27,047 nt of DNA, from positions 1-27,047 of the forward strand of contig CAJWXO010000003.1 in NCBI GenBank assembly GCA_913049755.1. The letters are read 5' to 3'. How positions within the stretch are numbered: position 1 is the stretch's first letter; the number at the start of each line of letters is the position of its first letter. The notes beneath the pieces are model-generated. The model was not told the DNA's origin and made no database searches. It saw only the letters and a list, made by a program, of their open reading frames with translations. The position numbers and the translations under genes are program-made. Positions 17,206 to 23,551 of the stretch are shown here, piece by piece. Origin of the DNA: an uncultured Cryomorphaceae bacterium. Its GTDB lineage: Bacteria > Bacteroidota > Bacteroidia > Flavobacteriales > Schleiferiaceae.

Positions 17206-17213
17206 CAAATGTA
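17206..17213 (-). promoter_or_regulatory. -7 promoter element (TACATTTG) of the extended-SDR gene
   Basis: Minus-strand TACATTTG is an exact TAnnTTTG match, identical to the element of the threonine dehydrogenase gene, and ends 5 nt before the ATG at 17200. It implies a leader of only about 1-3 nt. It shares the 60-nt gap 17201-17260 with the divergent tyrS promoter. Confidence 0.6.
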
Positions 17214-17247
17214 CTTTTTAAATCTGTGTTCTGTCGTCTAGCTCTTG

Positions 17248-17255
17248 TAACTTTA
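17248..17255 (+). promoter_or_regulatory. Candidate -7 element (TAACTTTA) of tyrS
   Basis: TAACTTTA matches TAnnTTTG except for the last base and ends 5 nt before the tyrS ATG, the same spacing as the exact matches at other genes in this window. The repeated spacing raises confidence despite the mismatch. Confidence 0.4.
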
Positions 17256-17260
17256 CACTT

Positions 17261-18526
17261 ATGAATACTTCATTTATCGAAGAGTTGCGTTGGCGGAAGA
17301 TGTTGCATAACATAACTCCTGGAGTTGAGGAGTTTTTAGCTTCAGATCCAAGAAAAGGTTATATCGGCTTTGATCCCACGGCAGATTCCTTAGGTGTTGG
17401 AAATCTTGTTCAGATAATGATGTTAGTTCACTTTCAAAGAGCAGGACATGAGCCTGTAGCATTATTAGGTGGAGCAACAGGAATGATTGGTGATCCCTCG
17501 TTTAAAGCTGAAGAAAGAAAACTATTGAGTAAGGAAGTTTTGAATGATAACCTTTCCTCCCAGAGGCTTCAAATTGACAAATTATTAAATAATTCAGCGA
17601 TTATTTTAGATAATAATGATTGGTTCCGAAACTTTAATTTTTTGGATTTCATCAGAGACGTGGGTAAGCATATTACCGTTAATTATATGTTGGCTAAGGA
17701 TTCAGTTAAAAGCCGCCAAGATTCAGGTATAAGTTTCACAGAGTTCAGTTACCAATTAATACAAGCTTTCGATTTCCATTTTTTATCAAAAAATAAAGAA
17801 ATCTGTTTACAAATGGGAGGTAGCGATCAATGGGGAAATATTACAACTGGGATTGAGCTTAACAGAAGAATGGGAGGGAAAAACTCATATGCAATAACAA
17901 CACCGCTGATAAAAAAAGCTGATGGAACGAAATTTGGAAAAACAGAAGGTGGAAATATTTGGCTAGATCCCAAGCGTACCAGTCCATATAAGTTTTATCA
18001 GTTTTGGTTGAATTCTTCAGATGAGGATTCCGGTGATTACATAAGGATATTTACAACTAAAAGTAAAACTAAGATAGAAGAGATAGAAGAGAAACATTTT
18101 AAAGAGCCTCACTTAAGGATCCTTCAAAAAGAGCTTGCTCTAGATGTGACGAAGAGGGTTCATTCATTTGAAGCTGCTAATAATGCGATAAAAACTAGTG
18201 AAATATTATTTGGAAAAGGGACAACTGAGATGCTTAAGGATTTAAGTGAAAATGATTTACTAGATGTGTTTTCGGGAGTACCTATTATTAATGTTTCTTT
18301 GGAGTCACTTAATCCTGGAATATCAATTATGAACCTGGTAACTGCCAATACTAGTCTATTTAAATCAAGAGGAGAGGCAAAAAAATTGATTCAAGCAGGA
18401 GCGGTATCAATAAATAAATCAAAAGTTTCTTTAGATGACTTAATAACCCGGACAGATTTTTTAAAAGAGAAATATATAGTCGTTCAAAAAGGTAAAAAGA
18501 ATTACGCTTTAGTGATCTTAGAATAA
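17261..18526 (+). CDS. tyrS: Tyrosyl-tRNA synthetase (class I), with atypical HIGH motif
   Basis: TyrRS charges tRNA-Tyr with tyrosine in the cytoplasm. The 421-residue protein aligns over its whole length with bacterial TyrRS: GFDPTADSL (residues 36-44), GGATGMIGDPS, DVGKHITVNYMLAKDSVKSR, GISFTEFSYQLIQAFDF, QMGGSDQWGNITTG, the KMSKS equivalent KFGKT, and a C-terminal S4 RNA-binding domain (SRGEAKKLIQAGAVSINK). The class I HIGH motif, normally HIGH or HVGH after DSL, is GVGN at residues 45-48, so both histidines are replaced. Nearby GDPSFK replaces the more common GDPSGK. Nothing else suggests decay. The 3' end overlaps the convergent DUF2461 gene by 9 nt. Confidence 0.96.
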   Translation: MNTSFIEELRWRKMLHNITPGVEEFLASDPRKGYIGFDPTADSLGVGNLVQIMMLVHFQRAGHEPVALLGGATGMIGDPSFKAEERKLLSKEVLNDNLSSQRLQIDKLLNNSAIILDNNDWFRNFNFLDFIRDVGKHITVNYMLAKDSVKSRQDSGISFTEFSYQLIQAFDFHFLSKNKEICLQMGGSDQWGNITTGIELNRRMGGKNSYAITTPLIKKADGTKFGKTEGGNIWLDPKRTSPYKFYQFWLNSSDEDSGDYIRIFTTKSKTKIEEIEEKHFKEPHLRILQKELALDVTKRVHSFEAANNAIKTSEILFGKGTTEMLKDLSENDLLDVFSGVPIINVSLESLNPGISIMNLVTANTSLFKSRGEAKKLIQAGAVSINKSKVSLDDLITRTDFLKEKYIVVQKGKKNYALVILE

Positions 18527-19186
18527 GGGTTCCCCATTTTTATTAGTAGTTAAAACCTCGGACATATAATCCACGAAAGGGCGGATCGCTTTCAGCGCGA
18601 TTTCCACTTTATTAATAAAGTCTTTTTGACAAACTTCTTCATCAGAGTAGTCAATTGAAAATATATATTGTTTTTTTCGAATTAAACTAATATCTGTATG
18701 AGATTTATCTACTCCTCTCGGGGCTGTTTTAAGCTCATTGCCTTTCAGCTCTCCCCAAATAGTATTTAATGGGCTTGAGTTGACAATATATTTAAAATCA
18801 TTTGAGTTTAGAATTAGTTCTTCTCTAATTCTATTGAGGTCATTTGAGTTGGGATCCCAAAATCCACATGCCAAAAAATTATTGCCAGGACTAATGTGAA
18901 AATAATAACCGCCTCTATATTTTGGTTTTATTCGTTTCCACGTCAGTCCAAAATAGATTTTATAAGGAGTTTTGTCTTTTGAGAACCTGATATCTCTATG
19001 GATTCTAAAGAGCTTAAAGCTATCTATTTTATCACATAAGTCAAGTCTGCTTTTCAACTCTTCGCCAAATTCCTTAACACACACTTCTTGTGATTTAAAG
19101 TTCAGTTTATTTGCTTGAAACCAATCTCTGTTATTGTTTAATTTAATTTTTTTTAAGAAAATAAAAATCTCATTAGATAAAGTCAT
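18518..19186 (-). CDS. DUF2461 family protein (TIGR02453)
   Basis: The 222-residue protein has the features of this uncharacterised cytoplasmic family: NNNRDWFQANKLNF near residues 17-30, FRIHRDIRFSKDKTPYK (about 60-76), and GGYYFHISPGNNFLACGFWDP (about 92-112), followed by APRGVDKSHTD. The family has no established function. Its length is normal. It begins 20 nt after the stop of the upstream secreted-protein gene, so the two are probably cotranscribed, and its stop codon lies inside the end of the convergent tyrS gene (9-nt overlap). Confidence 0.82.
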   Translation of the reverse strand: MTLSNEIFIFLKKIKLNNNRDWFQANKLNFKSQEVCVKEFGEELKSRLDLCDKIDSFKLFRIHRDIRFSKDKTPYKIYFGLTWKRIKPKYRGGYYFHISPGNNFLACGFWDPNSNDLNRIREELILNSNDFKYIVNSSPLNTIWGELKGNELKTAPRGVDKSHTDISLIRKKQYIFSIDYSDEEVCQKDFINKVEIALKAIRPFVDYMSEVLTTNKNGEPLF

Positions 19187-19206
19187 GATATGATTAATAT
19201 TTTGCT

Positions 19207-20025
19207 TTAATCTTCGTACGGGAGAAGATCATAGGCCATGACTTCATAACCTTCTGATTGATTCTTATTGGGTTTTCCAAAATGATAAAGTAATCCGAAA
19301 GGTTTTTCCTCAAAAAGTTTAATTTTTGGAAAATCTAACTTTTCTTTTTTTGAGTCAATGCTTGAGATTATTACACATTGTATGGCAGAGCTTCCTCTTG
19401 TGAAAATTATCATTCGAAACCCTTGATTTTCTTTGTTTAAATTATCCCGATAAGGCAAAACATAGACATTTAGCCCTGCGTCTGAAATTTCTTCCGGTAC
19501 ACTGTTTTTTTTGTAATGTATAAAGTTAAATTTCTTTAAATATTCTTGAAAACTAGGCCAAAATGCTCCGACTCTCTTTTGCTTTATGAGCTTAACTAAA
19601 GCTTTATCTGGCCATGAATTTCTTATGAAGGATGTGGAATTAACCTCCCCACTTATCATAATAGATATATATTTTTTTGCTAGACGTCGGGTTGTGGGAA
19701 TAAAAGAGCCTTTAAAAATTAGATCTTCAAGTGTTGTGCCTATTTGAATACCCTTTGAATTACGCAAGACTGAACCTTTTTGAAGAGTATTACTTTGGAC
19801 AGAAGATTTATTAACTAAAACTTTTTTAAAAATATTATAACCATTATTGGTATTTTCCGCATACACAGATGTGCTATCAATTAATTGAAATGCTTGTTTA
19901 CCATTGAGACTAATGGCTGCCCAATCGTGAATCCATTGCCCATTTAAGGAGCTTGAGCATAGAAATGCGCTCAATAATAGATAGGAAAAGTTAGCTGGTA
20001 GTGATATTTTAAAAGGTAAACTCAT
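19207..20025 (-). CDS. Secreted protein of unknown function
   Basis: I do not recognise this 272-residue protein. The N-terminus has a plausible signal peptide: a short basic start, hydrophobic FSYLLLSAFLCSSSLNG and a cleavage site near SLNG/QW. There is no lipobox with a following Cys, so it is likely periplasmic or exported. The mature part begins with WIHDWAAISLNGKQAFQL and is rich in Lys, Ser, Asn and Phe, with no further membrane helix and no catalytic motif that I can name. The C-terminus (EKPFGLLYHFGKPNKNQSEGYEV) has several aromatic residues. It lies 56 nt after the acyl-activating-enzyme gene and 20 nt before the DUF2461 gene. Codon use resembles its neighbours, so I see no sign of recent transfer. 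Confidence 0.7.
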   Translation of the reverse strand: MSLPFKISLPANFSYLLLSAFLCSSSLNGQWIHDWAAISLNGKQAFQLIDSTSVYAENTNNGYNIFKKVLVNKSSVQSNTLQKGSVLRNSKGIQIGTTLEDLIFKGSFIPTTRRLAKKYISIMISGEVNSTSFIRNSWPDKALVKLIKQKRVGAFWPSFQEYLKKFNFIHYKKNSVPEEISDAGLNVYVLPYRDNLNKENQGFRMIIFTRGSSAIQCVIISSIDSKKEKLDFPKIKLFEEKPFGLLYHFGKPNKNQSEGYEVMAYDLLPYED

Positions 20026-20032
20026 ATGAGAA

Positions 20033-20040
20033 TAAATATA
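20033..20040 (-). promoter_or_regulatory. Possible -7 element (TATATTTA) of the secreted-protein gene
   Basis: Minus-strand TATATTTA matches TAnnTTTG except for the last base and ends 7 nt before the ATG at 20025. The sequence is very AT-rich, so chance is a serious alternative. Confidence 0.25.
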
Positions 20041-20081
20041 ATTGTATCAATTGAATAATATGGAATTAATATGGGTTTTAA

Positions 20082-21056
20082 TCAGATTGAAAGAAGAGAG
20101 CAACCCCTTTCATCAGATCCATCAATTCTTCCAATAACTTCAAAGCATCCATTTTCAAATACCTTGCCGATATCATCTGTAGCAATAAAAGCGCATGAGT
20201 CCGAATTTGCTAGGTCTATTATATTCAATCCTGATACTTCATTGAGTTTTGAATTCATCAAAGGGGTTTCAAGACACCTTGGGAGAACATTCATTTGGGG
20301 TGGTGGACGAAATAGCCCATCTCCAAAACTATAAGCTTGGGAAAGTAATTCAGTCATTCCGTATTCGGAATGAATTTTATTCACACCAAAGAACGAAGTC
20401 AATTTCTCATGAATTTCATTCCGAATTGGTTCTTTTCTTCGGCCCTTCATGCCACCCGTTTCCATGATTATTGTATGACCCAGTTTCATTGGAGAAAGAG
20501 CTTCGGTTAGGTCTAGAAGTGCAAAAGTGACCCCGAGTAATATTGTCGGAATGCCATTTAATTCTAGTATGTCAAGTCTATACTTTAATTCATCGAGTCC
20601 TTTAATAAAAAATCCGCTTTCATCATGTTCTGATATTGATATAAAGTATTCTGCCATATCAATTAATGATGATCCATCTCTTTCAAGATATCCGGGTAAA
20701 AGACATAACCAGGCATAATCTTTTGCTGGACCATAAAATTTTTCAAAACTTAATCGAGCATTTTTTAAATACAGGCTTTTACTTGAAACTAAGTGCTTAG
20801 AATCTATGGCTCCACTCGAACTATAAACAACTTCAGGAATGAAATTGCCAGTTACAACCTTATGAGTTTTAAATGTACTGACAGGAAGAAATGGGATTTC
20901 AGATATATTATTTGTAGTCTCTATTTTATTTGTATCCCAGTCCAGAGAGCTTAGCCATGAATTAAAAACTTGATTATTTTGAGCTTGATATCTAAAAATA
21001 GTTAAAGCTAACTTTTCAAAACTGTCGTCAATGAATGGAAAAGGATTAGAGATCAT
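20082..21056 (-). CDS. LuxE-like acyl-protein synthetase/acyl-activating enzyme (ANL-related)
   Basis: The 324-residue protein resembles LuxE-type acyl-protein synthetases common in Bacteroidota, which are short relatives of adenylating enzymes. Recognisable parts are FLPVSTFKTHKV (57-68), the loop YSSSGAIDSKH (78-88), LLPGYLERDGSSLIDM (119-134), HSEYGMTELLSQAY (229-242), the ATD with D295 and the hinge GRIDG (309-313). The protein ends soon after the hinge, so the mobile C-terminal domain with the catalytic lysine of full adenylating enzymes is absent. The ATP-binding loop, usually SSGTTG plus a few residues before SKH, is shortened and lacks TTG. Its ATG overlaps the stop of the DUF4296 gene (TAATG), making it the last gene of a coupled four-gene operon. 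The acyl substrate and acceptor are unknown. Confidence 0.75.
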   Translation of the reverse strand: MISNPFPFIDDSFEKLALTIFRYQAQNNQVFNSWLSSLDWDTNKIETTNNISEIPFLPVSTFKTHKVVTGNFIPEVVYSSSGAIDSKHLVSSKSLYLKNARLSFEKFYGPAKDYAWLCLLPGYLERDGSSLIDMAEYFISISEHDESGFFIKGLDELKYRLDILELNGIPTILLGVTFALLDLTEALSPMKLGHTIIMETGGMKGRRKEPIRNEIHEKLTSFFGVNKIHSEYGMTELLSQAYSFGDGLFRPPPQMNVLPRCLETPLMNSKLNEVSGLNIIDLANSDSCAFIATDDIGKVFENGCFEVIGRIDGSDERGCSLLSI

Positions 21057-21418
21057 TATTCTCTTGGCCCATTTAATTCGTATACGTCTTGGCGTAAACT
21101 ATCAATTATCCATTGGTAGAATTGCGACATTTGCTTCGGGTTAGAGTGATAAAAGGAAAAACTATTTCTGACTTGTTCTGTCGTGACTCCCATCTTCTGA
21201 TAAAGATGTCTATAATAGTTCCGTAATAATATGGAATCCCCAAGGACCGTTGTCCCTGTCCTCGCTCCCTCTAATACTTGCATTTGGTAAAGGAGATTAA
21301 CAAATTTTTTTTCTGGGATCAATTTCTGCGGAGGAGATACAGGACCTTCGATATCCATAGAGTTATTACAGGCATAGCAAACAACAAGCACCAACAAAAA
21401 ATATTTAACAACTTTCAT
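21056..21418 (-). CDS. DUF4296 family lipoprotein
   Basis: This 120-residue protein has a short signal sequence (KVVKYFLLVLVVCYAC) and a likely lipidated C17 (YAC-NN), although the residue at -3 is Cys rather than Leu. The rest is predicted helical: LIPEKKFVNLLYQMQVLEGAR, LLRNYYRHLYQKMGVTTEQVRNSF, HSNPKQMSQFYQWIIDSLRQD. This helical pattern with a conserved FxxYHSxPxxM-like stretch is typical of DUF4296, a Bacteroidota family of unknown function. The protein would be anchored in the cell envelope. It overlaps the dihydroorotase stop by an ATGA junction and the LuxE-like start by TAATG, so it is translationally coupled on both sides. Confidence 0.82.
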   Translation of the reverse strand: MKVVKYFLLVLVVCYACNNSMDIEGPVSPPQKLIPEKKFVNLLYQMQVLEGARTGTTVLGDSILLRNYYRHLYQKMGVTTEQVRNSFSFYHSNPKQMSQFYQWIIDSLRQDVYELNGPRE

Positions 21419-22770
21419 TTTCTCTCAAATTGTAATCGATGCCCATTTGTACTCCCTAAAATTTCACCATGCTTATAATTCAAAACCCCATTTACAAAAG
21501 TGTGAGTTATGTTTGAGCTAAACGTCTGATTTTCAAATGGAGACCAAGAACATTTACTTAATATATTTTTTTCTTCTACGACCGTAGAATTTCTAGGATC
21601 TAGGATAACAACATCTGCATGGTAGCCTTCACGCAGATATCCCCTTTTGTTAATTCTAAAAAGATCTGCTTGATTATGACACATTAACTGGACAACTTTA
21701 GTGATATCTATATCGTTTTGTTTAGTCATCTCAATCATTGCTAAAAGAGAGTATTGAATTAATGGCCCACCCGCAGGTGCTTTTGCATATGGTCTCATTT
21801 TTTCTTCTAAAGTATGTGGTGCGTGGTCTGAAGAAACTACATCAATTCGGCCATCTAATAAGCCTTCTCTCAAGGTAGTTCTATCAAAATCAGTCTTGAC
21901 AGCGGGATTCCATTTTATTTTATTCCCAAGAGATTTGTAGTCTTCATCACAAAACCATAAATGATGGACGCAAGCTTCTGAAGTTATCTTTTTTTCGTTT
22001 AAAGGAATAGAGCCGTCAAATAAATCTAATTCAATTGCACTGCTAATATGATAAACATGGAATCTAGCACCAGTGTTTTTTGCCAGATTTATGGCTTTAG
22101 ATGAGCTTAAGTAGCATCCTTCAGAACTTCGAATAATAGGGTGATCTGATGGCATTAGGCCATTTTCTCCTTTTCTTCTAATTAACTCTTCTAAATTCTT
22201 TTTAATAGTTTGCTCATCTTCACAATGAGCAATTAATTGATGATCTACTTCTGAAAATATTCGTTCAATAGACTTCTGGTTATCTACCAACATATTTCCG
22301 GTTGATGAGCCCATGAAGATTTTAATACCTGCAATATTTTCTTTGGACGCTCGCTTTAACTCGTCTATATTGTCATTTGTAGCACCTAAGTTAAAACTAT
22401 AATTTGCCCAAGAAACTTGAGAAGCACGCGAGTATTTTTTTTCTAGTTCAAGAATTGTGGTTGCAGAGGGAATGGTATTAGGTTGCTCTATATAACTTGT
22501 CACTCCTCCTGCGATAGCTGCCATGGATTCTGTTTTTATCTCTCCTTTATGAATTAACCCAGGTTCACGAAAATGCACTTGGCTATCAATTACCCCAGGC
22601 AAGACAAAAGAACCTTTTGCCTCAATGATCTTTGCCTGAATTTTATCTTGATTAATAGAATTATCAATTCTTTCGATATAACCATTTTTAATCAGTAAAT
22701 CACATTCTTGAATTTCACCATCATTCACTAATGAGGCATTTTTTATTAAGTACTCTGATGATTTATTCAT
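21415..22770 (-). CDS. pyrC: Dihydroorotase
   Basis: Dihydroorotase closes N-carbamoyl-aspartate to dihydroorotate in pyrimidine synthesis. The 451-residue amidohydrolase has PGVIDSQVHFREPG (residues 58-71), GIKIFMGSSTGNM with K150 as the likely carboxylated lysine, AHCE (H182), FHVYHIS (H238/H241) and VSSDHAPHT with D315. In the metal motif DxHxH the first His is Gln (Q64), a substitution I believe is common in dihydroorotases of this phylum. The C-terminal GYHADVVILDP and SWSPFENQTF segments are typical of class I enzymes. A dihydropyrimidinase or allantoinase is less likely. Both gene ends form ATGA overlaps with neighbours, which places a pyrimidine enzyme in an envelope-type operon. Confidence 0.9.
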   Translation of the reverse strand: MNKSSEYLIKNASLVNDGEIQECDLLIKNGYIERIDNSINQDKIQAKIIEAKGSFVLPGVIDSQVHFREPGLIHKGEIKTESMAAIAGGVTSYIEQPNTIPSATTILELEKKYSRASQVSWANYSFNLGATNDNIDELKRASKENIAGIKIFMGSSTGNMLVDNQKSIERIFSEVDHQLIAHCEDEQTIKKNLEELIRRKGENGLMPSDHPIIRSSEGCYLSSSKAINLAKNTGARFHVYHISSAIELDLFDGSIPLNEKKITSEACVHHLWFCDEDYKSLGNKIKWNPAVKTDFDRTTLREGLLDGRIDVVSSDHAPHTLEEKMRPYAKAPAGGPLIQYSLLAMIEMTKQNDIDITKVVQLMCHNQADLFRINKRGYLREGYHADVVILDPRNSTVVEEKNILSKCSWSPFENQTFSSNITHTFVNGVLNYKHGEILGSTNGHRLQFERK

Positions 22771-23492
22771 TTCCGAAATAAACTCATAATTTTTAATAAA
22801 ATAACTCCAAAAACCGCCTCTCGAATAATTCCGCTTGACATTTTACTTTGGCCTAATTTTCTGTCTGTGAAAATAACCGGAACTTCAGTGAGATTGAATC
22901 CCTTTTTCCAAGCGCGAAACTTCATTTCTATTTGGAATGCATATCCCGTAAATTTTATTTTTTCAAAATCAATTGCCTCTAAAACCGATCTTTTATAGCA
23001 TTTAAAACCTGCTGTTGTATCGTGAATGGGAATTCCTGTAATGAACCGGACATACTGCGATGCGCAGTAACTAAGTAACACTCTAGACATTGGCCAATTA
23101 ACGACATTTACACCACTAGAATATCTTGACCCAATTGCTAAGTCCGCTTTATAAGTAACGCATGCATCTAGTAATTTGGGCAAGTCATTTGGATCATGAG
23201 AGAAATCGGCATCCATTTCAAATATGAAATCATAGTCTTTTTCAAGCGCCCATTTAAAACCATGTATATAGGCAGTTCCCAAGCCTAATTTGCCTTTTCT
23301 TGACTCTAAGTGTAACTTTCCTGAATGTCGATTTTGAAGACCACGAACAATATCCGCTGTTCCATCAGGTGAATTATCATCTACAATTAATAGGTGGAAT
23401 TCATTATTTATATTAAGGACAGCCTCAACTACAGCGCCAATATTGTCGCGCTCGTTAAATGTTGGAATAATGATGAGACTTTTGTTTATCAT
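22767..23492 (-). CDS. Polyprenol monophosphomannose synthase-like glycosyltransferase (GT2)
   Basis: The 241-residue protein is a single GT2 domain: IIPTFNERDNI (8-18), VDDNSPDGTADI (37-48), GLGTAYIHGFKWAL and the metal-binding DADFSHDP (94-101), then AIGSRYSSG and a GYAFQIEMKFRAWKKGF acceptor-helix region. This pattern is that of Dpm1-type enzymes, which transfer mannose (or another hexose) from a nucleotide sugar to polyprenyl phosphate at the inner face of the membrane. There is no C-terminal transmembrane pair, only a short hydrophobic end (FGVILLKIMSLFRK). It is the first gene of the operon with pyrC, DUF4296 and the LuxE-like gene and is divergent from polA. Its product could feed the DUF2723 glycosyltransferase at 5486-8572; that link is inference. 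Confidence 0.9.
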   Translation of the reverse strand: MINKSLIIIPTFNERDNIGAVVEAVLNINNEFHLLIVDDNSPDGTADIVRGLQNRHSGKLHLESRKGKLGLGTAYIHGFKWALEKDYDFIFEMDADFSHDPNDLPKLLDACVTYKADLAIGSRYSSGVNVVNWPMSRVLLSYCASQYVRFITGIPIHDTTAGFKCYKRSVLEAIDFEKIKFTGYAFQIEMKFRAWKKGFNLTEVPVIFTDRKLGQSKMSSGIIREAVFGVILLKIMSLFRK

Positions 23493-23502
23493 ACCGTAAC
23501 GT

Positions 23503-23510
23503 CAAAAGTA
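23503..23510 (-). promoter_or_regulatory. -7 promoter element (TACTTTTG) of the dpm-pyrC-DUF4296-LuxE-like operon
   Basis: Minus-strand TACTTTTG is an exact TAnnTTTG match ending 10 nt before the ATG at 23492, so the leader would be only about 6-8 nt. It sits where the -33 region of the divergent polA promoter would be. Confidence 0.55.
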
Positions 23511-23524
23511 GCGGTTTAGGGCCG

Positions 23525-23532
23525 TATTTTTG
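23525..23532 (+). promoter_or_regulatory. -7 promoter element (TATTTTTG) of polA
   Basis: TATTTTTG is an exact TAnnTTTG match 19 nt before the polA ATG (23552). It lies back to back with the operon promoter on the other strand in a 59-nt gap. Confidence 0.5.
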
Positions 23533-23551
23533 AAGAAATCTGATAATTAGT

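Noticed and set aside
20071..20718. Plus-strand open frames of 63-87 codons within the LuxE-like gene
   Set aside because: They are antisense shadows of a gene that is part of a coupled operon and show no start signals or family patterns.
22575..22589. Loss of the first metal His in the dihydroorotase motif (Q64 in DSQVHFR)
   Set aside because: From memory, Gln at this position is usual in dihydroorotases of Bacteroidota (IDDQVHFREPG type), and all other metal and active-site residues are present, so I do not treat it as an inactivating change.
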